Below are positions 15,343 through 25,265 of a DNA stretch of 64,000 nucleotides, in pieces. The stretch's first letter is position 1; each line of letters opens with the position of its first letter. A model generated the notes under the pieces. It was not told where the DNA came from. It made no database searches and was given only the letters and a program-made list of their open reading frames with translations. The position numbers and the translations under genes were made by a program. The stretch is from Marinifilum caeruleilacunae (GTDB taxonomy: Bacteria; Bacteroidota; Bacteroidia; Bacteroidales; Marinifilaceae). The DNA is taken from positions 62,001-126,000 of the forward strand of contig NZ_RZNH01000007.1 of assembly GCF_013141825.1 (NCBI RefSeq). The letters are read 5' to 3'.

Positions 15343-18300
15343 ATTTTACAGAAGCTGTATTAAAACAGCGAAAAGTATTGCTCTTTGTACTAATCGCTTT
15401 GACCATAGGAGGGGTTTTCTCCTTCTTTAAGATGGGAAAACTCGAAGATGCAGAAATTAGTGTAAAATCTGCTTTGGTCATCACGCAATATCCTGGAGCA
15501 TCGCCCCACGAAGTTGAACTTCGTGTAACGGATGTTTTGGAAACTGCCATACAGGCTATGGATAATATCAAAGATATTCAATCCAGATCGATGGCAGGAT
15601 ATTCTGAAATTACAGTGAATATTAGTGAGACTGTAAAAACTGACGAGTTACCTCAATTGTGGGATATCCTTAGAAGAAAGGTGAACGATATTACTCCTGC
15701 CTTGCCACAGGGAGCTTCGAAACCAATGGTAGTAGATGATTTTGGCGATGTGTATGGAATTTTTCTTGCCTTAAGTGGAGATGGTTATTCGGGAGAAGAG
15801 CTTCAGGATTATGCCAGGTATATGAAAAGGGAATTGCTACAGGTTGATGGTGTGAAAAGAATCAATCTTTTTGGAGAACAGGAAACCTGCATTAATGTTG
15901 AATTATCCCAGGAAAAAATGGCCTATTTGGGAATCCATCCTGCCAATGTCATTCAGATTTTGAATCAGCAGAATAGCATGGTAAACCCAGGTAGTTTAAA
16001 AGTGGGCGGCGACAGAATTCGAATTGCTTCGGATGGAAGTTTTCACAAATTGGATGACCTAAAAAACATTCTGATTTCGGCTAACGATGAAAATCCAATT
16101 TTCCTAAAGGATATCGCTCAGATCAAAGAAGACTATGTACGTCCATTTTCCAGTAAAATGAAGTACAACCAGGTTCCTGCCATTGGTCTTACCATTGCCA
16201 TGGAGAAAGGTGGAAATGTAATTGAACTGGGAGAAAGAGTACAGCAAAGAATTGATGAACTGAAAACAAATGTTCCTGTTGGGATCAATATCAATCGTAT
16301 TTTTTATCAGCCAGAGCGAGTAAGTGTTGCCATTGAGCAGTTCATGATTAACCTGATAGAATCGGTTTTAATTGTTGTATTTGTTTTGTTGTTGGCAATG
16401 GGTTTCCGTACCGGATTATTAATTGGTAGTGGTTTGATATTTACCATTTTGGGAACATTTATTGTCATGTTAAGTGTCGACATCACATTACAGCGTGTTA
16501 GTCTGGCAGCCATTATTATTGCAATGGGAATGCTGGTGGATAATGCCATTGTAATTGCCGATGGAATTTTGGTGGATCTAAAAAAGGGTTTGAAACGAGA
16601 AGAGGCCATGAGCCGAACATCGAAACAAACGGCAATGCCTTTGTTGGGTGCTACGGTTGTTGCCATTCTTGCATTCCTTCCCATTTACCTTTCGCCAGAT
16701 AGTACAGGTGAGTTTTGTGCCAGTTTGTTCCAGGTAGTAGGTATTTCTTTATTTCTAAGTTGGATTTTGGCTCTAACACAAACACCATATTTCTGCGATC
16801 TGTTTTTAAGAGGTAAAAAGTATGAGAAGCAAGAAGGTGCGGAAGAACAAGCAGATCCTTATGCAGGAAAATTCTACCAGAAATTTCGTCACTTTGTAAA
16901 ATATTCGCTTCGCCACAAAAGCATGATTTTGGCTGTTACCGTTTTGATGTTCGTTTCGGCAGTATTTGTATTTAAATATGTGAAACAGTTGTTTATGCCT
17001 AACCTCGAATACAACCAGTTTATTGTTGAATATTGGTTGCCTGAGGGGTCTGACATTGAAACAGTAGAGCGAGAATTGACGGACCTGGAAGCTTATTTGC
17101 TAGAACAGGAAGATGTGTTAAATGTTACAACAAGTTTAGGTTCTACGCCGGCCAGGTATACTTTGGTAAGACCATTTACCAACAGCAATGCAAACTATGG
17201 TGAGTTGGTAATCGATACCAAAGATTATGAAACTACAGTTCGATTTGGAGCTGAATTGCAAACTTACCTGGATAAAAATTATCCTTGGGTAAGGGCCAGG
17301 GTAAGGTACTATTCTCCGATTTCGACGGAGTCGATGATTGAGGCAAAATTTTCAGGTCCTGATCCAAAAGTTTTGAGAGAATTGTCGGAAAAGGCAGAAC
17401 GTATTATGGAGGAAGAACCAATTGCAGTAAAGGTTACCAACGACTGGAAAAACCAGGTGAAAGTATGGAATCCTCGCTTTTCACAAGCGCAGTCAAGAAT
17501 TACAGGAATCAATCGTTCCGATGTTTCGAATGCTTTGGCTTGTGCTACCGATGGTTTGGCGATTGGAGTGTTTAGAAAAGCAGATGATATTTTACCAATC
17601 TATCTTAAAACAACGGTTGATAGCGACAAGTATGTGGAATCATTGGAAAATACACCTGTATGGGGTGCCAGACCACAAAGTATTCCATTGCGCCAGGTAA
17701 TTTCTGATATTGACATTGAGTTTGAAGATCCGGTTATTAAACGATACGACAGACGCAGAGCAATTAAAGCACAATGCGATCCAGCTCCTGGTTATAATGC
17801 ACCAGATGTATTCAACAAAGTGCACGAGAAAATCGAAGCTATTCCATTGCCCGTAGGTTACGATTTGGTATGGTTGGGCGAGCATAAAAATAGTGCCGAT
17901 GCGAACGAAAATATCGCGAAATTCTTGCCACTGGCATTTTTACTAATGGTAATTATTATCATGATGCTGTTTAATAATTTCCGTCAGCCAATTATCATTT
18001 TAACCATTCTGCCACTTGCATTTATTGGTGTTAGCTATGGGTTGTGGATTACCGGAAAACCATTTGGTTTTATGGCTGTATTGGGAACACTCGGATTGAT
18101 GGGGATGATGATTAAAAATGCAGTGGTACTTCTCGACCAAATCAACCTGGATATTAGTGAAGGGAAAGATGTATTGCTGGCCATTATCGATTCTGCAGTT
18201 TCCAGAATGCGCCCGGTAATTATGGCATCTTTTACGACCATATTGGGTATGATTCCGTTGATTTCTGATGAATTATTTGGCGGAATGGCTGTTGCCATCA

Positions 18301-18401
18301 TGTTCGGATTGTTGATTGGGTCAATCATTACATTAATTGTTGTTCCGGTATTGTATGCGGTATTTTATCGTGTGAATACCAAAAAGGTTATGGATTTATA
18401 A
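15339..18401 (+). CDS. RND multidrug efflux pump, AcrB/HAE1-like
   Basis: The 1020-residue protein is full length for the AcrB/MexB type. It shows the first helix (about 9-30), the large periplasmic loop, helices 2-6 around residues 335-490 including the motif GMLVDNAIVIADGI with the proton-relay Asp region, a central cytoplasmic linker, the second periplasmic loop, and helices 8-12 from about 865 with GLMGMMIKNAVVLLDQI. It exports drugs, detergents or other amphiphiles from the periplasm and inner membrane using the proton gradient. It is the middle gene of the efflux operon, 10 bp before the channel gene. Confidence 0.95.
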   Translation: MNFTEAVLKQRKVLLFVLIALTIGGVFSFFKMGKLEDAEISVKSALVITQYPGASPHEVELRVTDVLETAIQAMDNIKDIQSRSMAGYSEITVNISETVKTDELPQLWDILRRKVNDITPALPQGASKPMVVDDFGDVYGIFLALSGDGYSGEELQDYARYMKRELLQVDGVKRINLFGEQETCINVELSQEKMAYLGIHPANVIQILNQQNSMVNPGSLKVGGDRIRIASDGSFHKLDDLKNILISANDENPIFLKDIAQIKEDYVRPFSSKMKYNQVPAIGLTIAMEKGGNVIELGERVQQRIDELKTNVPVGININRIFYQPERVSVAIEQFMINLIESVLIVVFVLLLAMGFRTGLLIGSGLIFTILGTFIVMLSVDITLQRVSLAAIIIAMGMLVDNAIVIADGILVDLKKGLKREEAMSRTSKQTAMPLLGATVVAILAFLPIYLSPDSTGEFCASLFQVVGISLFLSWILALTQTPYFCDLFLRGKKYEKQEGAEEQADPYAGKFYQKFRHFVKYSLRHKSMILAVTVLMFVSAVFVFKYVKQLFMPNLEYNQFIVEYWLPEGSDIETVERELTDLEAYLLEQEDVLNVTTSLGSTPARYTLVRPFTNSNANYGELVIDTKDYETTVRFGAELQTYLDKNYPWVRARVRYYSPISTESMIEAKFSGPDPKVLRELSEKAERIMEEEPIAVKVTNDWKNQVKVWNPRFSQAQSRITGINRSDVSNALACATDGLAIGVFRKADDILPIYLKTTVDSDKYVESLENTPVWGARPQSIPLRQVISDIDIEFEDPVIKRYDRRRAIKAQCDPAPGYNAPDVFNKVHEKIEAIPLPVGYDLVWLGEHKNSADANENIAKFLPLAFLLMVIIIMMLFNNFRQPIIILTILPLAFIGVSYGLWITGKPFGFMAVLGTLGLMGMMIKNAVVLLDQINLDISEGKDVLLAIIDSAVSRMRPVIMASFTTILGMIPLISDELFGGMAVAIMFGLLIGSIITLIVVPVLYAVFYRVNTKKVMDL

Positions 18402-18411
18402 TACAATTTTC

Positions 18412-19788
18412 ATGAAATTATTAAAATTCAAAATATATGCGTTTGTTGCCATTTCCCTGTGTTCATTTCAGGGATTTGGGCAGGAAACACTATCGTTGCA
18501 AGAGAGTCGTAAATTGGCCCTGGAATACAATCAGCGAATTAAAATTGCCGATGAACTGATCTCAGAAAGTGAGTCGAATGTAAAATTTGCATTCACACAT
18601 TTTTTACCAAATCTTAGTGCAGAAGGAAATTATAACTATTTGCATGATATCGATGATATTTCCTTGCCAGGATTTTTCCTGCCAACAGCCAATAGTATAG
18701 ATGAGGCTCGATTGGGAAACTACACGGGCGATAGCGATGTTTATTTTCCAGGTTTGCAAATGGAGATGGGAAACATCGATTACTACAGTGCAAACCTGAT
18801 TCTTAGTCAGCCAATTTATGCCGGTGGAAAGGTGAGAAGCAATTACAATATGGCCAAATTGGGTTCCGATTTGTCATTGTTCAATCGAAAATTGGAAGCT
18901 TCCGAAGTAACGATGGAAACCGATGAGGCCTACTGGAATTTGGTATCGGTAAACGAAAGAGTAAAAGTAGCCGAAAAGTATGTTGATATGTTGAATCAAC
19001 TGGTTACCGATTTAAAGAATGCTTTCGACCTGGAACTGACCACCAAAAACGAATTGCTAAAAGCACAGGTGCAATTCAATCAGGCTAAACTCGACCTGTT
19101 CAGAATTAAAAATGCCCGCGTACTTTCAAGTATGGCTTTGTGCCAGGTAATTGGTAAAGATTTAAAAACAGAGATAATTACTTCCGATACACTTATACTG
19201 GTGGAGAATAAAAGTATCGAGAATAACTTCATTCAAAAAGCCATGCAACAACGCCCCGAAATTCTGATGTTGGGCAAGCAGGTTGAAATCGATAAGCAAG
19301 AAGAGATTAGTACTCGTGCTGACTATTTGCCACAATTGGGAGTTGGAGCATCCTATGGTTATACCAGTAAAATTGAGAACCTGATGGAATCCCGTCAAAA
19401 TTTGTCGGTTCAGGCAAGCTTATCGGTTCCAATATTTCACTGGAATGAGAGAAAGCATAGGGTTGCAGCTAAAAAATACCAGACAAGGCAACGCGAACTT
19501 CAGTTGGATCGAACCAAAGATTTGGTAAGTCTCGAGGTACAGCAAGCCTACTTCAATTTACAGGAGGCTTATCAGCAAAAAGAGTTGGCTGATATCTCGA
19601 TGAGCCAGGCAGAAGAGAATGTGTCAATTACTAAGAACAGTTTTTACGAAGGTTTGGCAAATGCAACCGAAATGTTGGATGCACAGGCATTTTGGCAACA
19701 GGCTCATACCGAGCTAATCGATGCCAAAATCAATTTCAAATTAAAAGAATCCGGTTTCTTAAAAGCAATCGGTGAATTAGCAAATTAA
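18412..19788 (+). CDS. TolC-family outer-membrane efflux channel
   Basis: The 458-residue protein has a signal peptide ending near FGQE and two repeats of the outer-membrane efflux domain: long helical stretches alternate with short beta strands, as in LILSQPIYAGGKVRSNYNMA and SLSVPIFHWNERKHRVAAKK. It forms the trimeric tunnel through the outer membrane and completes the tripartite pump with the two preceding genes. Its length is usual for the family. There is no obvious lipobox. Confidence 0.93.
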   Translation: MKLLKFKIYAFVAISLCSFQGFGQETLSLQESRKLALEYNQRIKIADELISESESNVKFAFTHFLPNLSAEGNYNYLHDIDDISLPGFFLPTANSIDEARLGNYTGDSDVYFPGLQMEMGNIDYYSANLILSQPIYAGGKVRSNYNMAKLGSDLSLFNRKLEASEVTMETDEAYWNLVSVNERVKVAEKYVDMLNQLVTDLKNAFDLELTTKNELLKAQVQFNQAKLDLFRIKNARVLSSMALCQVIGKDLKTEIITSDTLILVENKSIENNFIQKAMQQRPEILMLGKQVEIDKQEEISTRADYLPQLGVGASYGYTSKIENLMESRQNLSVQASLSVPIFHWNERKHRVAAKKYQTRQRELQLDRTKDLVSLEVQQAYFNLQEAYQQKELADISMSQAEENVSITKNSFYEGLANATEMLDAQAFWQQAHTELIDAKINFKLKESGFLKAIGELAN

Positions 19789-19799
19789 TATAGTGGGAA

Positions 19800-19871
19800 A
19801 GAGAGGATTGAATTACAGCAGTAGGATGTGGTTGATTGGTGGTTCTTTCAACTTTGTAATTCGTCCTCTCT
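19800..19871. repeat. Long imperfect inverted repeat after the efflux operon
   Basis: The arms AGAGAGGA-TT-GAATTAC (19800-19816) and GTAATTC-G-TCCTCTCT (19856-19871) pair over 15 bp with a small internal bulge, around a 39-nt loop. The 3' arm is followed by TTGG rather than a clean T-run. It could end the efflux transcript or stabilise its 3' end. Confidence 0.6.
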
Positions 19872-19895
19872 TGGTTTATATAAAGTCACAAAAGT

Positions 19896-20078
19896 ATGAA
19901 AGATAGAGATTCGCTCTATAATGAGGCAGTTAAAAGTTTGGACAATCCCTCAAAAAATAATGTGCATATTATCAAAACGCATTTGTTTCGCTTAAAAGTG
20001 AACAATGAGTATGTGATTAACACCAAAGAACAGCTTGATGATTTGGTCACATTTATCAATTGCAATCATGGAAAATAG
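19896..20078 (+). CDS. Small hypothetical protein coupled to cyclase gene
   Basis: This 60-residue reading frame has an ATG start and a polar composition with HIIKTHLFRLKVNNEYVINTKEQLDDLVTFI, which would make helix-strand-helix elements. Its end overlaps the likely start of the adenylate/guanylate cyclase by 11 nt, the spacing of translationally coupled genes. No family is recognised and it has no signal peptide. It may be a soluble partner of the cyclase, or only a leader reading frame; evidence for either is limited. Confidence 0.5.
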   Translation: MKDRDSLYNEAVKSLDNPSKNNVHIIKTHLFRLKVNNEYVINTKEQLDDLVTFINCNHGK

Positions 20079-21138
20079 ATTCATTGGATATACATATAAT
20101 ACTTTAACTTACTTTGGATCTATCATTCTAACCTGGATTTTGGCATTTTTCTTTTTAATGGCTTTCCAGGTAGAAGAAACCAAGCTTTTGTCAACTTCGC
20201 GTGTTGCCGACCTGAACAATTCATTCTGGTCGGGTATACTTGCAGGCTTTATTTGGGGAATTATTTTTAAAGTTTCCCGTTCTCTGCGACGCTATATTCC
20301 TACCTATTCGCTCAGCATTATCACCTCGGTATCGGTTAATATCTTAAGTGCTTATTTACTACTTTATGTCATTTATCACTTGAGTGATATTTTTATTTTC
20401 GATGATTTTCCCAAGAGTTTTCAGCAGCTAATGGATCTCTACAATTCTCAAATGTTCTATTCCATTCTGGCTTATTTCTTTATTGTAGGAACACTGATCG
20501 AAATTTTTATCGAGATAGATAATAAGTTAGGAAGGGGAGTGTTAATTAAGTTTTTATTGGGCCGATATTACAAACCCAAAGAGGAAGAGCGTATCTTTTT
20601 GTTCATGGATCTAAAATCGTCTACCTCTTATGCCGAGCGTTTGGGACATTTTAAATACAGCAGGTTGATTCAGGATTGTTTCAAGGATATTTCTCCTGCC
20701 ATTGCAAAAAACGAAGCTCAAATCTATCAATACGTAGGCGATGAAGTGGTGCTTACCTGGAAACTCGAGGATGGTGTTAAGAATAAGAGATGCTTGCAGG
20801 TATTTTTCGATTTTATGGATGAGCTCAATAAGAAAAAGGCCTACTATCAGAAGGAATATGGTTTAATTCCGGTATTTAAAGCTGGTGTTCATTCCGGAAA
20901 GGTAATGGTAGCCGAAGTGGGAGAGTTAAAATCTGAAATTGCCTATCATGGCGATGCTATTAACACGGCTTCACGCATACAAGGTTTGTGTAATTCTTAT
21001 CAATCGAAGCTACTGGTATCAGGAAATCTGATTCAGGAATTAAAATCGAACCAATTTTTCGATGGCTGGTACGAACCTTTGGGCTCGGTGCTTTTAAATG
21101 GAAAACAGCTCACTACCACGCTGTATAAAATTTGCTAG
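20068..21138 (+). CDS. Membrane-anchored class III adenylate/guanylate cyclase
   Basis: The protein has about 356 residues from the ATG at 20068; an upstream in-frame start at 20035 would add 11 poorly conserved-looking residues. Four membrane helices occupy roughly residues 5-165. The C-terminal cyclase homology domain (about 180-350) has the first metal-binding motif in IFLFMDLKSSTSYAERLG, the second Asp in YVGDEVVLTWK, and the substrate-contact region GVHSGKVMVAEVG...YHGDAINTASRI. It should make cAMP or cGMP at the inner membrane; which nucleotide cannot be decided by eye. Its start overlaps a 60-residue reading frame. Confidence 0.85.
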   Translation: MENRFIGYTYNTLTYFGSIILTWILAFFFLMAFQVEETKLLSTSRVADLNNSFWSGILAGFIWGIIFKVSRSLRRYIPTYSLSIITSVSVNILSAYLLLYVIYHLSDIFIFDDFPKSFQQLMDLYNSQMFYSILAYFFIVGTLIEIFIEIDNKLGRGVLIKFLLGRYYKPKEEERIFLFMDLKSSTSYAERLGHFKYSRLIQDCFKDISPAIAKNEAQIYQYVGDEVVLTWKLEDGVKNKRCLQVFFDFMDELNKKKAYYQKEYGLIPVFKAGVHSGKVMVAEVGELKSEIAYHGDAINTASRIQGLCNSYQSKLLVSGNLIQELKSNQFFDGWYEPLGSVLLNGKQLTTTLYKIC

Positions 21139-21162
21139 GCAATGAGCTGTTTATCTGTATGA

Positions 21163-21969
21163 TTACGATTCTGTTTCCAATATTTTTTTGTGACCGCTTA
21201 CAACACCCTGAACAAGAGAAGAACTAAATCCTTCATGCTCCATTTTGTTTAGCGATTTAATGGTAACGCCAAGTGGAGTTGTCACCTTGTCGATTTCCGG
21301 CTCTGGGTGAGTTCCATTTTCAATAATCAGTTTCGAAGCACCTTTCATGATTTGAGCAGCAACTTCTAACGATTCTTTCGACGATAATCCGATTTCGATT
21401 CCTCCCTGCGATGCAGCACGCATAAATCGCAATGCAAAGGCAATTCCGCAGGATGCCAATACGGTTGCTGCTGGCATTTTCGACTCCGGAATAATCATGG
21501 TAGTACCCAATTGGTCGAAAATCTCAACGACTTCGTCTTTGTATGCCAATCCTTTTTCGTTAAAAGATAAAGCTGTAATAGATTCCTGTATCGCAATAGC
21601 GGTATTTGGCATTGCTCTAATTACCGGTACATCTTCCAGTACATTTTCAAGATCCTGTAGTTTAACGCCCGATATAACCGAAATTAATACTTTTTTATCT
21701 TTCTGAAGAGCTGGTTTTATATCCGCTAAAAGCGCATGAGCCACTGTTGGTTTTACGGCAACAATTACGATTTCAGCATTGTTAATTGCCTCGATATTAT
21801 TGGTAGTGATGTTCACACCAATTTCATCTTGCAATGGCTGAATCATGTGTAACTCAAGATTGGTAACGGTAATTTGACTGGCCTGTAGCAAGCCACTTTT
21901 TACCAAACCTTTTGCAATAGAGGCACCCAGGTTACCTCCCCCTAAAATTGCAATGTTCTTTGATATCAT
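21163..21969 (-). CDS. proC: Pyrroline-5-carboxylate reductase
   Basis: The 268-residue protein has the Rossmann motif AILGGGNLGASIAKGL at its N-terminus, the central VIVAVKPTVAHALL, the family signature around VIRAMPNTAIAIQESITAL, and the C-terminal dimerisation helices containing GGIEIGLSSKESLEVAAQ and the TTPLGVTIKSLNKME stretch. It reduces 1-pyrroline-5-carboxylate to L-proline with NAD(P)H in the cytoplasm, the last step of proline synthesis. Length is normal for ProC. It is transcribed alone, away from the efflux genes. Confidence 0.93.
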   Translation of the reverse strand: MISKNIAILGGGNLGASIAKGLVKSGLLQASQITVTNLELHMIQPLQDEIGVNITTNNIEAINNAEIVIVAVKPTVAHALLADIKPALQKDKKVLISVISGVKLQDLENVLEDVPVIRAMPNTAIAIQESITALSFNEKGLAYKDEVVEIFDQLGTTMIIPESKMPAATVLASCGIAFALRFMRAASQGGIEIGLSSKESLEVAAQIMKGASKLIIENGTHPEPEIDKVTTPLGVTIKSLNKMEHEGFSSSLVQGVVSGHKKILETES

Positions 21970-22005
21970 TTGAAATGTTTGTTAGTATATATACAATTGC
22001 GGCTG

Positions 22006-22013
22006 CAAAGCTA
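22006..22013 (-). promoter_or_regulatory. Promoter -7 element for proC
   Basis: The minus strand reads TAGCTTTG, an exact match to TAnnTTTG, 37-44 nt before the proC ATG. The -33 region at the expected distance has TTA rather than TTG, so the match is partial. Confidence 0.4.
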
Positions 22014-22155
22014 ATTAAGTTTGCAGATTTATAACATCCCTATTTCATATGATTTTTTGTGTTATAGAGTATAAAAACTTCGCTGTATGGATTGAATGCT
22101 ACAAAGAACAAAAATCTTTGAGTTTGTCAGGTTTGAACATCCTCAAATCAAAGCA

Positions 22156-22191
22156 AATAAAAAAAGCCTGCTTACTTTTTTGTAAACAGGC
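22156..22191 (-). terminator. Terminator of the hybrid kinase gene
   Basis: Arms GCCTGCTTAC and GTAAACAGGC pair with one mismatch around a six-base loop and, on the minus strand, run into a T-rich tail. It lies about 30 nt after the kinase stop at 22222. Confidence 0.85.
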
Positions 22192-22221
22192 CGAGATATG
22201 ATTTTATACTTTAATTTCTAT

Positions 22222-25059
22222 TTATTGAGCTTCGATTTTACGACCCTTTTTAAAATATTTGTTGATGGTCTCCAAAAGTTTCTTCTCATCAAATGGTTTG
22301 GCAATAAAATCGTCGCATCCGGCTTCAATGCTCTTGTTTTTGTCTTCTCTGAAAGCATTCGCGGTTTGAGCAATAATCGGAAGATTATCTCTCATTTTCT
22401 TGATCGATTGAGTTGCTTCAAGTCCATTGATATCCGGTAAACGAAGGTCCATTAAAACCAGGTTAATGGTAGGGTTTCGCAGGCTTAGTTCTATGGCTTT
22501 GTTGCCTGATATGGTATGAAGTATTTTAACTTTAGTAGGCTTTAAAGCAGCTTCTATATACTTGTAGTTGGTTTCATCATCTTCAACTACCAATATCAGC
22601 TTATCGTCCCACTTGTAATCTTTCTTTTTGGTTTTCTTTTTTGCCGGAACAATGTCAGAATCGACTGGCTTGTATGGAATGGTGAAGAAGAATGTTGTTC
22701 CTTTATCTTCAACTGTTGCCATTCTGATTTTACCACCCATAAGTTCTACAAAACCTTTCGAAATGGCTAATCCCAGACCGGTTCCACCATATTTCCTGGT
22801 AAAGGATTCTTCCACCTGGCGGAAGCGCTCAAAAATAATGTCTTGCTTCTCTTTCTGGATACCGATACCTGTATCTTTCACGTAGAATTCCAGGAAATCT
22901 TCATCCATTAATTTGTAGCCAAACTCAATATATCCCGATGAGGTAAATTTAAAGGCATTGTTCAGAAGGTTTGAAAGCACCTGGCGAAGTTTTCTTTCTT
23001 CGGTAACCACAAGTGTTTTCTCATTAGGAAGCGATTTAATCACTCTAAATTCAATCTCTTCATCGGCAATATTTTCCTTGCTGAACTGCATGTGTAAATC
23101 ATCCAGAATTGAATTGATCGAACACTGTGTTTCTTTAATAATTGTCTGGCCTGCATCCAATTTGGAGATGTCCAGTATATCGTTAATAATTTTTAAAAGT
23201 TGATTTGAACTTTTGTAAATGATATCGACATAGACATTTTGTTGTTCGTCGGTTTTACCAGGTTTTCTCAACATATCGGCAAAACCAATAATTCCATTCA
23301 TTGGAGTCCTGATTTCGTGCGACATGTTTGCCAGGAAGGCAGACTTCAAGCGATCACTCTCTTCTGCTTTTTCCTTTGCTTTTACAAGTTCTGTCTGCGA
23401 ATCTCTGATAGGAGTAATATCATTAATGATAATCATTGATGAAGTATCGAAAGGAACCATGAAGAATTCACAATGTCTTTGCTCACCTTTTTTGGTGGTC
23501 ATGTGAAACTCTTGCTTTTCAATATCCGTGTTATCCTGTTTTGCTTTATCAATTGCGCTTTGCCAGGTTTCTATCACTGTATTTCGATATGCTTCATCGG
23601 GGTAACATCTGCTGTACCAATCTTCCGAAGTTCTGATATCATTTAAGGTGTAACCAAATTGTTCAATAAATTTATCATTGAAAAATTCGATATCCTTTTT
23701 GTCATCCGTAATCACAATTGGAAGAGGAGATTTATGAATCATTTTCTTCAATCTTCTCTCGCTAGAAATAATAGCTTGCTGTGCATTTTTCCTTTCGGTG
23801 ATATCACGTGCCGTAGAGAGAATAACATGTTTCCCTTGTAAAGTTACCAGCTGATTTACAGTCTCCATTGGAGTTTTCTTGCCGTATTTCGAAACAAATA
23901 CCTGCTCGCTGGTAAACTGCTTTTCACGAGTTAGTCGTTTAATGGAATCAACAATATAATCCTCGCTCAAATTTTCGATAAAATCGCCTAAGGAAAGTTG
24001 AAGTAATTCTTCGCGGGCATAACCCAGCAGGATACAAGCTGTATCATTGGCTTCAATTAATTTTGAAGATCCATCTCCCAAATACTCATTTACCAAAATG
24101 ATATCTGTACTTCCGTTGATCAGGTTTCTGTATTTCTCTTCGCTGGTTGCCAGGGCTGTGGTTCTCTCTTTTACTCTTTCTTCCAGTTTTTCATTAAAAG
24201 ATCGTAACTGTTCCGAGTAATCATGAATTTCCTGGTACTGTTCGCGAATGGTTTGTTCTCCTTTTTCACGTTCTACAATCTCATTTTGCAACTTGGTGTA
24301 GGTTTCGGTAAGTTCTGTTATCGAATGATTCAGCAGGTTTTCTTCACTAATTCTTTTTACAGAACCGTGCCCTTGTCCCTGGTAAATTGCCTGTGCCTTA
24401 TAAATGAATTTTTTAATGGGTCTTGAAATGCTATCCGAAATGATATAAGTAATCGCGATACAAATTAAGACAATAATGATAGAAATAATGGTGAACCAAA
24501 ACAGGTTGGTGGTATGCATTTCTGATGCTTCCTTATAACTAGAATTTGCCTTGTTAGCAGCAAAATCGGTCATTACTTTGGTTTTTTCTTTCAGCTTGTT
24601 TAGGTGAGTAGCGGCAATTCCATCAACCATTTTTTTAGCAGTTAGCTCTTTGCCACTTACTTTTAGGTCAATAATTTCATTCCTGATCTCTTCCCACTCC
24701 ACAAAAGTGTGATATGCGATTCCAACATCTCTTTTATCTCCTAAAAAACGGTTAAAAACAGTATCAAACTCTGTCATTACCTTTAAGTGATAAAGGTTGA
24801 TGGTATCGATGGCCTGATCGAATTCTTCCTGTGTGTTGGCTAGTAAGATATCTTTCATAGCACTTTCCATGATCTGGATGTGTGTATTGATATCTCGAAC
24901 GCTATTGCTGACTGTATAGGTGTGAGTATAAATGAATTCCGACTCGGAGCGTAGTTTTTTTACCTGGAAAATAGAGAAGACGAAGAATGATACCGTAAAC
25001 AGTAAAATAAGTCCGAATCCGGCAAGCACTCTCGTACGAAATTTTAACTTATTAAGCAT
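22222..25059 (-). CDS. Hybrid sensor histidine kinase with two PAS domains and a receiver
   Basis: The 945-residue protein has a first membrane helix (about 10-30), a four-helix-type periplasmic sensor (to about 180), a second helix (about 183-205), a HAMP-like linker, a coiled coil, PAS 1 (about 310-420), PAS 2 (about 430-555), HisKA with FLANMSHEIRTPMNGIIGF, HATPase with NLLNNAFKF and GGTGLGLAISKGF, and a C-terminal receiver with LVVEDDE and phospho-acceptor LVLMDLRLPD. After autophosphorylation the phosphate would pass to its own receiver and on to an unlinked HPt or regulator. No regulator gene is adjacent. It differs from the first hybrid kinase of the window by PAS rather than GAF sensing and by a single receiver. 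Confidence 0.92.
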   Translation of the reverse strand: MLNKLKFRTRVLAGFGLILLFTVSFFVFSIFQVKKLRSESEFIYTHTYTVSNSVRDINTHIQIMESAMKDILLANTQEEFDQAIDTINLYHLKVMTEFDTVFNRFLGDKRDVGIAYHTFVEWEEIRNEIIDLKVSGKELTAKKMVDGIAATHLNKLKEKTKVMTDFAANKANSSYKEASEMHTTNLFWFTIISIIIVLICIAITYIISDSISRPIKKFIYKAQAIYQGQGHGSVKRISEENLLNHSITELTETYTKLQNEIVEREKGEQTIREQYQEIHDYSEQLRSFNEKLEERVKERTTALATSEEKYRNLINGSTDIILVNEYLGDGSSKLIEANDTACILLGYAREELLQLSLGDFIENLSEDYIVDSIKRLTREKQFTSEQVFVSKYGKKTPMETVNQLVTLQGKHVILSTARDITERKNAQQAIISSERRLKKMIHKSPLPIVITDDKKDIEFFNDKFIEQFGYTLNDIRTSEDWYSRCYPDEAYRNTVIETWQSAIDKAKQDNTDIEKQEFHMTTKKGEQRHCEFFMVPFDTSSMIIINDITPIRDSQTELVKAKEKAEESDRLKSAFLANMSHEIRTPMNGIIGFADMLRKPGKTDEQQNVYVDIIYKSSNQLLKIINDILDISKLDAGQTIIKETQCSINSILDDLHMQFSKENIADEEIEFRVIKSLPNEKTLVVTEERKLRQVLSNLLNNAFKFTSSGYIEFGYKLMDEDFLEFYVKDTGIGIQKEKQDIIFERFRQVEESFTRKYGGTGLGLAISKGFVELMGGKIRMATVEDKGTTFFFTIPYKPVDSDIVPAKKKTKKKDYKWDDKLILVVEDDETNYKYIEAALKPTKVKILHTISGNKAIELSLRNPTINLVLMDLRLPDINGLEATQSIKKMRDNLPIIAQTANAFREDKNKSIEAGCDDFIAKPFDEKKLLETINKYFKKGRKIEAQ

Positions 25060-25211
25060 TTAGCTTCGACCTGTATTTAGTGTGTAATTAGTGGTTTATA
25101 AAAACAGCTAAAAAGACTGCTTTCAGTTCTAAGTTAGTTATTCCGTTGGATTTACACAAGATTTTTGATAAAGGGTTTATTATTGCTTACGTAGAGGGGA
25201 AATTATTCAAC

Positions 25212-25239
25212 AAAAAAAGCAGCCCAAAATGAGCTGCTA
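25212..25239 (-). terminator. Terminator of the Rnf operon
   Basis: On the minus strand AGCAGCTCATTTTGGGCTGCT forms a hairpin followed by seven T. It lies 27 nt past the rnfA stop. Confidence 0.88.
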
Positions 25240-25265
25240 TGAAATATAATCAATTGTATTTTGAT

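Noticed and set aside
16307-16684. A 125-codon minus-strand reading frame inside the RND pump gene.
   Set aside because: It is antisense to conserved membrane helices, and its composition is a by-product of the opposite strand.
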